Below are positions 35,312 through 47,408 of a stretch of DNA of 64,000 bases, piece by piece (within the stretch, counting starts at the first letter, position 1; every line of letters begins with the position of its first letter). Source of the DNA: Paragorgia papillata (Eukaryota; Cnidaria; Anthozoa; Scleralcyonacea; Coralliidae). Location of the stretch: assembly GCA_035771165.1 (NCBI GenBank), contig JAWNZC010000231.1:1-64000 (forward strand), written 5' to 3'. A program made the translations under genes and the position numbers. Below the pieces are notes generated by a model. That model was not told the DNA's origin. It saw only the letters and a list, made by a program, of their open reading frames with translations, and made no database searches.

Positions 35312-35620
35312 GCATCTGTATGTCGCGGAGAGCCTATAACCGGGTAGTAGGAGTCAGCGGCATGTGGTTAAAATGGCATATTTGTCGACATGTTCCGACA
35401 GCCAGACTGGCGAGTACAAAACATTACGAGAGACACGTGCTTACCTCGGTCTTCCGACGGTGTTGTCACGAAGTTCGGGCAGGTTGCACGTGTGGTGCTT
35501 GACCGGTTTTCTGAATAACTGTAAAACATAAAGAAGTGTTTTAGTGGAGGCCATACACCTGAGTCGTTTATAATGTATTTCTTTTGTAATTTTTGATGGT
35601 GATGTTCTTCCTCGAAGGGA

Positions 35621-35776
35621 AGAGGGCCGTACTCGGAGGTAGTGCAATACCGAGACAACCCGTGGCCAGGGCGAAGCAAGCTTCGATCCCATGGCCGAAG
35701 CCCAAAAATCAGTTTAATATACGAGCCAGGCGTTGCCTGGCATATCAGATATTAAGCTGATAAGAACAGATACTAC
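35621..35776 (-). pseudogene. U2 snRNA, copy 34, 5'-truncated at the array edge
   Basis: Retains nt 33 (first base of GTAGTA) to 188; nt 1-32, the PSE and the promoter are replaced by unrelated sequence from 35777. It cannot be expressed from its own promoter. Confidence 0.95.
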
Positions 35777-36361
35777 TGGGCGGGGAAACGAAAAATTTTT
35801 TAACCTCTTTTTGTTGCAATGGTACCAAAACATACATATCTGATTACACAAAGTACACATCATTTCACATCAGTAATATTCGACCGACCGAAATGTATTA
35901 TGGGATACATCTCGAATACTGATGAGCACCCATGGACGCCCCCCCGATTAAAGATAATTTTTATAAGTCTCGTAGCAAGTACGAAATAAAATAATCTAAA
36001 GCACTGGAGCAATACTTCATTGTATGTATATCACATATCTGAAGTAAAATAATTTTCAAAAATTTTCACCTTGCTACGAGACAGACTTAAAACCAGCCTC
36101 CCATACTGAGCGACATGGATCCGTTCATAATACAACAATATAACACATCGCAGAGTACTTCTATCCACACAATTCTTCGTGTGAAGAGGATCGGGATCAC
36201 TAGGCTTAATGAGGCCTTCACCCAACTGGTAAGTTTAAGTCTTGTACTACATTAAACGGCAAAATCCAGGAGAACTGCAAAAGACAGCTCTTGCGCCGTT
36301 AGCTTTCAGCTCCAGTGCCGTTAAAATTTTAAAATTCAAACATTAGCTTTTGTTTTGGCCC
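35777..36361. other. Array flank; weak TIR-like ends, possible MITE
   Basis: The first bases after the array are TGGGCGGGG, and the inverted CCCGCCCA occurs at the far end (about 36354-36361), giving a possible 585-bp non-autonomous element. The arms are only 8-9 bp, and the missing U2 sequence does not resume after the right arm. No coding potential is evident. Confidence 0.25.
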
Positions 36362-38227
36362 GCCCACTAACGGGAATACAATGAGACAAAATAAACACAA
36401 TTCACACAAATTTATTATTTAATTTGCTCCTTGTACAGACAGACGATTATAGAGAAAGGAAAAGTAACCGTGAATTTTTCATTTATATATAGTATTTTAT
36501 GATGCAGAATTTAATTTAATTTCGAAATTTAATAAACTTAATAAATTTAATAAATTCCATAGTAAACCATAAAAAATAGAAAGATTAGCATATAGTTATT
36601 TATAGTCATTACACTCCCCCCTGTATTCCTTTCGTTTAAAAGAATAAACCAAGAGCGAGGATTATATACATGACAAATGGATATGCAAATGTACGAATCC
36701 TGGAAATAAAAGAAATATCGCGACACCAAACCGAACATATATATACTTCATTTACATCAAATCAGAATTTATCAACGCGGCCGTTTGAACTTTCTAAAGG
36801 TATGCGCTATACATGTAGCTCTTGTTTGATTTATTTACTCTCGTATTCTTGCGCGTATTAAAAATAACCGTGATTAAATACATACGCGAGCATATTATCT
36901 TTAACCCATTCCCGACGGTGGATTTTCCCCGTGACGGGTATATTCATCCGAAAATCGTCTGGCTTTAGCGACGTTTGGCGTTAGCCAGAATATAAACAAT
37001 AGTCGCGCTAATCTGAGTTTACAAGTTCATGGAAATTATATGCTAAAGACATTGTATCCCCATAAAATGTGCACTTGTATTACCCAGAACTGGCTTAGAT
37101 AAATGTATAAACAGACAGACAGACAGCAGTACAGACTTTCCGCGACCAGCAACCTTATTCAAAAGGTGCTGATGGATTTTTGCAATTAATGCATTAAATT
37201 TTTGTTTTCGACATACATGTAGTGTAACATGTAAGCATGTCTTTTTTTTATATGTCTTACTTTTCACCATTTTCAATCATTCAATGAAGACTGCTTTTGA
37301 TGTTATTGCACATTATTTACGCGTCAATGTTATTTATATTTGTACATATATCCATACCTTCAATCGCTTCCATATTATCAAAGATGGCCTGTTCTAACTA
37401 TTTAATATCATCCCCTGTGCGTTCACACTTATCCAACTCCGATTGACTGAATTCGACTGATTTTCACTGACTGAATTTCGTATTTTGCACTAAGTTTAGT
37501 CACTTGAACATCTAATACTTTAATTATTAATTTATCTATTTTAATATACATAAAATATACACTTTTAATGAACGGCGTTCCAACGCCATCATTCTTCATC
37601 AATTTTATATTCAGGTGTATTATACAGGTCGTCGATTTCTAAAATGTCTAATATATATAATGCTATATGTGATGTTATAAAAATTACATATCACAATTTC
37701 ACAAAGAAAAAACCCCCAAAAAAAACAACAACACGAACTGTTATGCAAAACGTTTTCAAATGTAAAATCATTTAATTCAGTTTAATATTCAGTTCATTTT
37801 AATATTTATGTTTTAATATATTTGTTTTTATAAAGTATCAAATTGAGCTGCCCATAATATATGTATCTAAAAAAGCTAATCAAATATTGCTTGCAACATG
37901 TGCAGAAATAAACTAGCCAGCTATCAAACACACTTCTCAAACTCATAAATAATTCATGAGTTAATTAGCTAATCAAATAAAAATATTTGGTCATGTGCAT
38001 GACTTTTGAAACCTGTAAAGGTCATGCAAACTGAATTCATAAATCATAATTAAGAAATCAGATAATAAAAGACACAAACGGATTTACTGTTTATTACTAT
38101 AATTATTTCTTAATAATAAATTCAATGTGAGATGACTGGGTACTAAAGTCTAATTCACCAACTCCCAAATTCTTAACTGTTAAAATAATAGACGATTGAG
38201 AAGTTGATTGATAAACTTGTGTATCAT
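36362..38227. other. AT-rich non-coding stretch
   Basis: No recognisable gene. Short open frames here have no family features. A TTAACCC-type hairpin repeat lies at 36902-36992. Confidence 0.6.
36902..36992. repeat. TTAACCC-type hairpin MITE fragment
   Basis: Starts TTAACCCATT and contains CGTCTGGCTTTAGC and GCGTTAGCCAG, which fold on each other. The core (CCAGACGATTTT in the other strand) recurs at 39301, 39578 and 49875. Confidence 0.45.
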
Positions 38228-38402
38228 GTTTTACCAGGGGTTGCAAACACTTGAGAACAACAAAAATCAGTCGACGTATTACCTCATAATTTTTTGCAAT
38301 GTTCTCTCGTGTTTGCAAAACATTGAAAAAACAATAAAAATCACTCAGCCTGCATCTTTGTGATTTTCATTGTTCTCTCATGTTTGGAACCCCTGGTAAA
38401 AC
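38228..38402. repeat. Palindromic element, 42-bp arms
   Basis: Left arm 38228-38269 (GTTTTACCAGGGGTTGCAAA...) and right arm 38361-38402 are imperfect inverted copies around a 91-bp centre; a third related stretch (TTCTCTCGTGTTTGCAAAA) lies in the centre. Typical of a small foldback MITE. Confidence 0.6.
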
Positions 38403-39222
38403 ACTCCCACTCGTTTATGAAATATTACTTAATATCTGGTTATTTGACCAAGGGTTGTATTTATGAAGTTGAAGGGTTTCCATGAACATGCATTGTGCCT
38501 TCAGTTGATAATTTCAAATGTTATAATAAGGGAGCACAGTGCAGGTAAGAGGATCAGATGCATCATGGAAATAATTTATATTCAAACTTATTCAAACTCT
38601 CATCAAATAACAGTCCAAGTATTTTTAGTTTACTATTTTAGCTTTATTGAATTTATATTACATGCTAGCTAGCTCTTTCTCAAAATGTGTCAATGGACAC
38701 ATACTGTACTGGCTGTGGGAAAGTTGTTTCCTCCATGGCATACTAGTGATTTAGGATTTTCAAATCAGAAAGAAAGCATGAACTAATTGTACAAATTTAT
38801 TCTGGACAGGCTTCACAGACTACATGTATGTGTGTTTTTACAGAAACTTTTTTAATTATAAGATTTAGTAAATGTTATTTCAAACATTTTAGAGTTACAT
38901 ATATATTTCCAGCATTTCACTGTATTATTTCAAAGTCACGACACAATTTCACATAATATATTAATCCTGTGTATTAACAAACAAGACAGTATGCATACAG
39001 TACATTATACAGTGTGATGTGTAGTGACAAAATAAAGAGTGTCACTAGAGCACAGTACTGTAATAATTTTATCCTCATTCTAACTCCTCATTCTATCACA
39101 TTCACAGATCTGTACATCCACTGTCCACAGCATATTATTTACTCGACTACTTATACTGTAATTACTCTACAGTTACCTGTAGTATCAAATAATGTATCTT
39201 CATATTACATGAATAATTAGCT
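38403..39222. other. AT-rich stretch without recognised features
   Basis: Small open frames only; nothing I can assign. Confidence 0.5.
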
Positions 39223-39362
39223 TAACCCTTCCTTACTAGGTCACCCAACTTAAACCAGCCACTTTCTTATTTTACTCCAATGTACACCAGTGGCTATGTG
39301 TACACCAGACGATTTTACTTGTCAAGTGAGAACCCCTCACACATTGGAGGGAAATCGGGTTC
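39223..39362. repeat. TTAACCC-type MITE-like repeat
   Basis: Begins near TTAACCCTTCCTTACTAGG and holds CCAGACGATTTTACTTGTCA, shared in part with three other loci in this window. Confidence 0.4.
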
Positions 39363-39577
39363 AATAGTAGATAATTATCCAAGTGTATAATTATTATAAG
39401 TGTCTTCAGTGGTGTATAGGTGTTTCTTTTACACTTAAACTATACTGTATAATTTTATATGTTCTCAATTTTTTTAATGTGGTGTACACATCTTTGCCTT
39501 GCCCATTGCCACCTATTAAGCCAGCCAAAAAACATACATACTTTAATATTTTACTCTATCTTAGACAGACTAAAATG

Positions 39578-39611
39578 CGAGACGATTTCACTTGTCCAAG
39601 GGAGAACCCTA
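39578..39611. repeat. Fragment of the same repeat family
   Basis: GAGACGATTTCACTTGTCCA followed by GGGAGAACCC aligns with 39306-39336. Confidence 0.4.
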
Positions 39612-39640
39612 AGACAGACTTACTGTACAGCAATCAACAA

Positions 39641-40216
39641 CGGCCTAAACTTCAGATATTAAAGCCCTGTAACATTTTAGATGTTGCCAAATTGCTTTGA
39701 AGAAGCTGTAGTAAGGTGTACTACTGTGAGTACAAATAAAGTTTAATATTTTATTCTATAATATACACATAAAACAAGATGAAAGTGTGACTAAAGCTGG
39801 CCTACTTTTTTTTTTCAGTGTAAATAGTGTAAATTGAAAAAATTATGGCATACAAGGGGTAAGTACTTCATAAATTATATAAAGCAAAATTATCCTAGAG
39901 AAAATCTTCTAATAATCATGAAATGGGAGAGCAATGAAATAATTGCTGTACCCACTTAAAAATGACAAAGTTAACATAGATTGCCAATACAAAAATTTTA
40001 CTTGATTTTTTTTTTATAAAAGTACCGTACGTAGGAGTAAATGGTACAGCATTGAAATGGTTTAAGAGTCACTATTTAAGAAGTGCATGCTTATGAATGG
40101 AGTTTTATCTGGCTCTAGCTACTGTAATCTCTCTGTTGATAATGATATTTAAGGTGCTAGCCTACTCCGAATGAGGAATCCCTACTCCAAATGAGGAACC
40201 GCTAGATAAAAATTCT
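39641..40216. other. Non-coding, AT-rich
   Basis: No feature seen apart from short A/T runs. Confidence 0.5.
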
Positions 40217-40282
40217 AATCGATTGGGATTTGAACCTGCAACCTTCAGTTTAAAGGTTCAACGCTCTACCAACTGCTTTACG
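40217..40282 (-). repeat. tRNA-derived relic (SINE head or tRNA pseudogene)
   Basis: On the minus strand a B box GGTTCAAATCCC (40225-40236) follows an A-box-like AAGCAGTTGG (about 40269-40280). The anticodon region folds as AACCTT/AAGGTT around a 7-nt loop but lacks U33, and no acceptor stem is visible, so a functional tRNA is unlikely. Confidence 0.5.
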
Positions 40283-40580
40283 TATAGTACATACACATGG
40301 CTAAGAACATTTGTAGTACCGGTACTGTAAATTAAGCCTAATACAGTAGTATGGCCAAAGATTCATATGAAAATGTGTAGGTAACATTGAAAATTTAAAG
40401 CATATTCACCTTTATTCACCAGTTACATAGAGTGTATACTCATGCATGTAATCTGAGCTTAATGCTAACAAACAGTATAACAACAGAATAAAATTCTTAA
40501 ACTCACCACTGGCTAAATATATTAGACTTAATTCATGATGATATAATACAATCAATCAGGGGTTAGCCTGGAGGGGGTTA

Positions 40581-40596
40581 GGGGGGGGGGGGGGGG
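40581..40596. repeat. G16 homopolymer
   Basis: Sixteen consecutive G. Confidence 0.9.
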
Positions 40597-41217
40597 CACA
40601 GACCATAAAAAAAATTGACACCACCCTACTCCACTGGTTGCTGGACCCACTAATACTTTTGGAAGCAGACTGAGTAGAAAGTAACATTCATAATTAAACT
40701 ACCGTAATAAAAAATATCATTCTGCTATGGTAAACTAGAACTAGTTCCAGCTGCATTTACATGCGTGCAACCAAGCTTGTATGACTTGCGTTCAAAATCA
40801 TACCCAGAATCTTTGTTTGGAAACCCCACATTCAGTCAGTAGTCAGTGGAAAGCTATTGAAACAGTACTGACATAGTCTGATCAGTTGTGATTTAAATTT
40901 TAAACATTTTACAATCCTGGCTACAACCTAAATATGTATTATTAGTAATGTATAGTAATGAACAGTATACTATGAAAAACAATAATTATATCTTTATTCA
41001 AATTTTTGAAATTTTTTGTATTTTAGGTATTTCAGATGACATTTTGTAATATTTAAAGTACAGTAAAATCTCACCAAAATCCAGAAAATGGCACTTCAGG
41101 TACTATAAATTAAAATTTTTCCAGGGGGGAGGGGGGTTGATTTCAGACCAACCTTACATTATTTAGCCCCCAATATTTTTGACATCAACCCCTCTACACA
41201 AGTAAACCTCTGTACAG

Positions 41218-41220
<3 letters not shown>

Positions 41221-41265
<45 letters not shown>

Positions 41266-41268
41266 GGG
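41221..41268. repeat. (GT)n microsatellite followed by poly-G
   Basis: About 14 GT repeats run directly into about 20 G. Confidence 0.95.
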
Positions 41269-42898
41269 TGTAATGGTTTCAAGACAAAAGGAAGGGTATA
41301 ATATAAGTTATACAACTAAGATCGTTTTAAGCCTTATGCTAAATAATGTCTTTTGCAGTCTCTGATATAAATTTATGATAATTATTGACTACTGTTAAGT
41401 CTTCTTTTTAATAATTATTTTACACCTGGATCAACGTCGGCCATTTTGTTTTCATTCCAGCTCTGTTTCAAAACTTGGCATAAATCTTAAGGCAACACAA
41501 TGGCGTTGTATTGCAAGTTGCAAGGAAAATTATACAGTATTCGGTATACTTATATATTCTTCGAAAGGATAATTTTTTGAACCAATTTTTATTAATACTA
41601 GAGCAGCCACAGATGGTAACCTAGCGCTCTCTAGATCGGTTTCAAACGCTAGTGCAAAGGGCGAATAAGCGTTTATATTAATTTGAAAGAAACGTGACAT
41701 GACGGATTCATTCAGACCTCGATATTTAATTCGCCGGCTTAAATAAACTATTTTCACTTTGTTTTATTGCCAATACATGTTATTAAACCAGTTGTGTTTT
41801 GTGGAACTTGTTTTCTTTAAGCTATTTGCGAACGCTAAATAAAATGGACATTTTAAGTTCCATGTTTCATATGTTCAACTATGATAATTCATAAATATAG
41901 CTTACTATTTATAAATTTATTTTTTTTGTAAAAAGATTTAATTGCTCAAACGCAGGTCAGCAGGTGCAACTATAAAAGGACACGAGGTCCTACACTATAT
42001 ATAGCAGAAATTTCAATATTATGCCACAACATTCTTTCCATCAGCTTTTCTACACGAAATTGTATTTTTTCAGTTTCTTAAAGGCTTCCTACCTTGTTTA
42101 TTTGCTCTATACACCACCAAGTTGTGCCAATAAAGGTTTCCCCAATGTTTTAGCATAGCGCAGTGTTTGTGCCCAACTGCCCGAGCGACCATATTTATTT
42201 GAGCAACTCGCTCCTGACTGACCACGGTTAAAAAAAGCAACAAAATCTCTTATAAATTATCGACTTGCCCTTCATGCCTTCTGCCGTCTTCATCAATATG
42301 TTACCAAAGCCTTTTCTTGTGTATCGCATTTACGTGCTAGTGAAGAACAAATAAATTTTCAGATGAATATTCCGGTTCGACAAAGCGACAGTCGTTTATC
42401 TGTGAAGGCAAACCACGCGTTTTGTCGCCAATTTCGGGCATTTTTCACAAAGATTTAACAACGAATTTTACCAACAACTGAATTAACCTCACCTTTTCTC
42501 AACATTTACACTTTAAGTTATTATGAATAAGCCTGTTCAGTTTGTTTCAAGTTCGGTTCTTACTTCCTTGGCACACAAATGAAAAACACGCCCTCGACGT
42601 CTCGATAACATCTCGATATTCTTCAATTATTCTCTGCAACTCTACTGAGTACTGAATAATTTCCGTATTCCCGCGAGACTGCCAAACCCATGATTTAGCC
42701 AATCACGTCCTTTCCAATGACGTTGTGTGGATTTGGCCACCTGACAACGTCCGTCGACGTGACGGAAGAAAAAAATAAAAAAACAATTTGCATATTTTTA
42801 TATTAACTGAAATGAAACTATGCTGAAACCCAGATGGAAATGGCGTTTACTAAAACTCGAAAGAGCGGAACAGCAAAAAAAAATTGAACACCTATTGA

Positions 42899-42920
42899 TG
42901 ATAATAATAATAATAATAAT
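42899..42920. repeat. (TAA)n, short
   Basis: About seven TAA units, adjoining the repeat at 42921-42975. Confidence 0.9.
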
Positions 42921-42975
42921 GACTAGAAATACATAAACGCAACAACCCCTCGCCCACTTTAACGTGTATCCTCCC
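42921..42975 (-). repeat. 3' end of an interspersed repeat with (ATT)n tail, copy A
   Basis: The stretch ACTAGAAATACATAAACGCA followed by a CCCTCGCCCACTTT block recurs at 46258-46305 in the same relation to (TAA)n. Read on the minus strand it looks like a retroposon end followed by an (ATT)n tail. Confidence 0.5.
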
Positions 42976-43074
42976 CCCTCCCTCCCTCCCTCCCTCCCTC
43001 CCTCCCTCCCTCCCTCCCTCCCTCCCTCCCTCCCTCCCTCCCTCCCTCCCTCCCTCCCTCCCTCCCTCCCTCCC
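42971..43074. repeat. (CCCT)n microsatellite
   Basis: About 100 bp of near-perfect 4-bp repeat; open on the minus strand as a Gly-Arg-Glu-Gly repeat that is surely spurious. Confidence 0.97.
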
Positions 43075-43165
43075 GATGTTTGAAGCAAAATTTCTAGTCG
43101 AAAATAATTATATAACAGGTTGAAAAAATAAGAGTAGTCTGGTTGTAAGACATATTTTGTTTATT

Positions 43166-43167
<2 letters not shown>

Positions 43168-43211
<44 letters not shown>

Positions 43212-43225
43212 TAATAATAATAATA

Positions 43226-43289
<64 letters not shown>
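43168..43289. repeat. (TAA)n microsatellite
   Basis: About 120 bp with two slips (ATAATATAATAAT). It forms the left border of the truncated Dong-like copy. Confidence 0.97.
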
Positions 43290-43290
<1 letters not shown>

Positions 43291-43623
43291 TAAACTTTAT
43301 TTATTGATCATTAAACGTAGAAATTACAATGATAAACCTCGCTTTTACAGGTAGTTTACCATTGACTATTTGAACTGATGCTACATGAGAATAAAAAACT
43401 TAGAATGTCATTAGTTTTCGGGTTATTCCATTCTTTGTTACGTCGACAAAATACATAATAACGAGGTTCTTATTGATATGTTGATGATTTTCTTTACGAT
43501 ATACTTTCTACAGGGAGTGTCGAATTTAAAGTCTTTTAGCATTTCAATGAAATCCATTGATGACTGTCCGAAAATTCCAAGTGCACTCAGAGATAGATTT
43601 ATGAACTTAACCTTTTCATCATC
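43290..43623 (-). mobile_element. Dong-like non-LTR retrotransposon, severely 5'-truncated copy
   Basis: Homologous to the 3' end of the larger element at 43701-46156: both end in an ATAAAGTTT motif at their 3' border and encode the same endonuclease C-terminus (KFINLS, then a later CRRNKEWNNP segment versus CRNKEWGNP). A frame change separates these segments. (TAA)n flanks both sides. Confidence 0.75.

Positions 43624-43700
<77 letters not shown>
43624..43700. repeat. (TAA)n microsatellite between two retrotransposon copies
   Basis: Perfect or near-perfect TAA repeat of about 77 bp. Confidence 0.97.
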
Positions 43701-43701
<1 letters not shown>

Positions 43702-43855
43702 GAAACTTTATTAAATGTTTTTTCTTTTCTACATATACAATTATAAATCTCGCTTATTAAGGTAATTTACAATTGGCTACTTGAATCACAACTAATAATA
43801 TATAATAACAACTAATGACTATATAATAAAACATGCAAATTTATATACAAATATT

Positions 43856-44444
43856 TCAAAAAGCTAATAATTCGGGATTTCCCCATTCCTTATTTCGGCA
43901 GCAGAAAATGTAATACGTAGTTCTGATAGCAATAGTCATCATTTTCCTTACGCAGTACATTTGGTGCTTGTTATCAAGACCAACCTTATCTAGCATATCT
44001 AAAAAAGTAGAACACTCATTCGCAAAAACACCTAGGCAGCTCATGGAGAGATTTATAAATTTCACATCATTAAAATGTTCACTTTGCTGTTTTACTAGTT
44101 CACTATATTTATCTTCTTTCCGTTTGACGTTGTTTTGGAGGTTTGATTCAAAACCAACAGTAAGTTCGAGAACATAAAGACGGCCGTTTGAACAATGCAA
44201 TAGCAAATCTGGACGATACGTGTCACCAGTTAGGATAGATGGGCTTTTGAATCCAGGCAGATCGACAAAGAGGTTTGAACCGTTAACAGTTTGTAAGGTA
44301 TTTGCAAGAAAGTTAAGAATTGAATTGTGCCTCCATGTAAAGCGTTCAAGATACGATTGACAGCCAGCAACAACGTGTAGTAGTGTTTCTGGGCTCAGAC
44401 AAAAGGAGCATTCTGGACTTGAAGATATTCCCCATCTGTGAAGG
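43856..44444 (-). pseudogene. CCHC knuckle and restriction-like endonuclease of the Dong-like element
   Basis: In the frame after the A6 break, a CX2CX7HX4C knuckle lies at 44360-44410, followed by a RHN motif, then RPDLLL (about 44205-44216) and LELTVGFE (about 44151-44174), the PD...E core of the RLE nuclease. The C-terminus has TIAIRTTYYIFCCRNKEW, and the stop is at 43856. This nuclease nicks the target DNA for target-primed reverse transcription. Confidence 0.85.
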
Positions 44445-44449
44445 TTTTT

Positions 44450-46257
<1,808 letters not shown>

Positions 46258-46305
46258 GTAACTAGAAATACATAAACGCAATAATCCCTCGCCCACTTTT
46301 ACATG
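46258..46305 (-). repeat. 3' end of an interspersed repeat with (ATT)n tail, copy B
   Basis: Shares ACTAGAAATACATAAACGCA and CCTCGCCCACTTT with 42921-42975 and adjoins (TAA)n in the same way. Confidence 0.5.
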
Positions 46306-46560
46306 AATTTTTGTAAATACCCCCTGATTAAAAAACGTCAGTTGCAACCCGACTTGCGCTCCTTTTTAGTGGGGGCTTGGCAATAGCCACTGAACGATCA
46401 AAATATGATTTTTAATTCTAATAGAATATTTAAAATTAAAAACTGTTTAATGTAACTCTATTTTATTAAAGAAAAATTTAACGAGGAACAAAGGAAAATT
46501 TATGGATGATATTTCGTAAAAAATATATATTGGGATAATAAATTTCCACGTTGATGTACT

Positions 46561-46657
46561 ATTTCAAAAACGAGTTCTGCGTGTTAGCCCCTCTAGATTC
46601 ATTAGCTTTCTCGTGTTTTGATACCGTGATCAAACACGCAGAACTCGTTTTTGAAAT
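46561..46657. repeat. 25-bp perfect inverted repeat, 47-bp spacer
   Basis: Arms 46561-46585 and 46633-46657 are exact reverse complements (ATTTCAAAAACGAGTTCTGC...). Neither side continues pairing. Confidence 0.9.
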
Positions 46658-46882
46658 GGCTTCTCAAATGAAAGAGAATGAACCAATGAGCTACCGTTGT
46701 GGGACTTGCGGATGTTTTGTCATACGCTCTGTTTCAACGTTAAACGTCAGTGAGGTTTGTATTTGTTTGGATGTGGAATGTTGTAGTTGTTCAAAGAGTA
46801 TAAAGGCGTGCGATTCTGTGGTTTTTATTATTTTGAGACAAATAGCGTAAGTAGAGGGAGTCGCTGTTATTTTTAACGAGAG

Positions 46883-47278
46883 ATGGCATTATCACGTTTT
46901 CGAATGCCGAAAACGGTCGACGAGGAGCAATTGGTAATGGAAAATGCGGTTCCAACAAGCCATTCATTGCGAGTAACATGTGCATCTACCTTGTTTAACG
47001 GAGGTGTTGAAGAGCAGTTGATTAGGGATAGGACGGGCCACAGATCAAACGCTTTATATAAGTACGAGAAATGTAGTGAAGCGAAAGCCGTTGATGTATC
47101 TAACGTACTGGCAGCCAAAGTTAGCTTAGGTGGGAGTTCCTCATCTACAAGTAACGAAATCTCCAAAGCTAGTTTAGAGGTTGGTAATTCGGGGGCGCTT
47201 ACTGGTGAATTATTGTGTTCTGGAGTGTTTACGAATTGTAATATAAATGTTCATGTTAATGGTATGTCAACGAATTAA
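46883..47278 (+). CDS. Crypton-type tyrosine recombinase, C-terminal fragment
   Basis: 131 residues from the first Met. Residues about 25-75 contain HSLRVTCASTLF (H-x-x-R of tyrosine recombinases), then a GVEEQLIRDRTGHRS stretch with the second conserved GH, and ALYKYEK with the candidate nucleophilic Tyr. A Ser-rich linker and a short tail ending NCNINVHVN follow. The order and tail resemble the DUF3504/KIAA1958-like recombinases common in cnidarians and other animals. The N-terminal core with the first catalytic Arg and Lys is absent; an in-frame stop lies just before the Met, so this is a last exon or a relic. It would cut and rejoin DNA through a covalent 3'-phosphotyrosine. Confidence 0.6.
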   Translation: MALSRFRMPKTVDEEQLVMENAVPTSHSLRVTCASTLFNGGVEEQLIRDRTGHRSNALYKYEKCSEAKAVDVSNVLAAKVSLGGSSSSTSNEISKASLEVGNSGALTGELLCSGVFTNCNINVHVNGMSTN

Positions 47279-47364
47279 TGAAGTGTGAAAATATGTAGTG
47301 GAATTGTGTGCTAATAAACATAACCTGCAATCGTATCGTGTTTCTTGTTTAATTAACATAAATG

Positions 47365-47408
47365 AAACACTAGTGTTTGATAAGTTTGATGGAGAAACAC
47401 TAGTGTTT
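47365..47408. repeat. Duplicated 14-bp palindrome AAACACTAGTGTTT
   Basis: Two exact copies 30 bp apart (47365-47378, 47395-47408), each within the longer direct repeat GAAACACTAGTGTTTGAT. The function is unknown. Confidence 0.85.

Larger units (their letters stand above)
1..35776 (-). repeat. Tandem array of 34 units (about 1,052 bp) of linked U2-U1-5S genes
   Basis: The same unit recurs 34 times with spacings of 1,049-1,055 bp and near identity. Each unit holds 5S rRNA, U1 and U2, all on the minus strand. Spacers in the first clean unit, in transcription order: U2 to U1 311 bp, U1 to 5S 160 bp, 5S to the next U2 111 bp. The array runs off the left edge and stops inside the U2 of unit 34. 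Differences between units are mostly A-run lengths and a handful of shared single-base variants, the pattern expected of concerted evolution. Linkage of 5S to snRNA genes is known in scattered animals (crustaceans, bivalves, fishes); the three-gene co-oriented unit is seen directly here. Confidence 0.97.
40283..42898. other. Non-coding stretch with simple repeats
   Basis: Contains G16 at 40581-40596 and (GT)n plus a G-run at 41221-41268. From about 41400 to 42780 the base composition is less AT-rich and CpG is more frequent, which could mark a promoter, but no convincing exon is seen. Confidence 0.4.

Noticed and set aside
270..35692. Repeated open frames of 60-118 codons on both strands throughout the array
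   Set aside because: They overlap U1, U2, 5S and their spacers, recur only because the unit repeats, and change frame with one-base spacer variants.
35880..35945. Hammerhead ribozyme suggested by CTGATGAG at about 35919
   Set aside because: No GAAA segment is placed so that stem II can pair, and stem I cannot form.
40217..40282. A functional tRNA gene
   Set aside because: A and B boxes are recognisable, but U33 and an acceptor stem are missing.
42798..43088. Gly-Arg-Glu-rich protein on the minus strand
   Set aside because: It is the translation of the (CCCT)n microsatellite.
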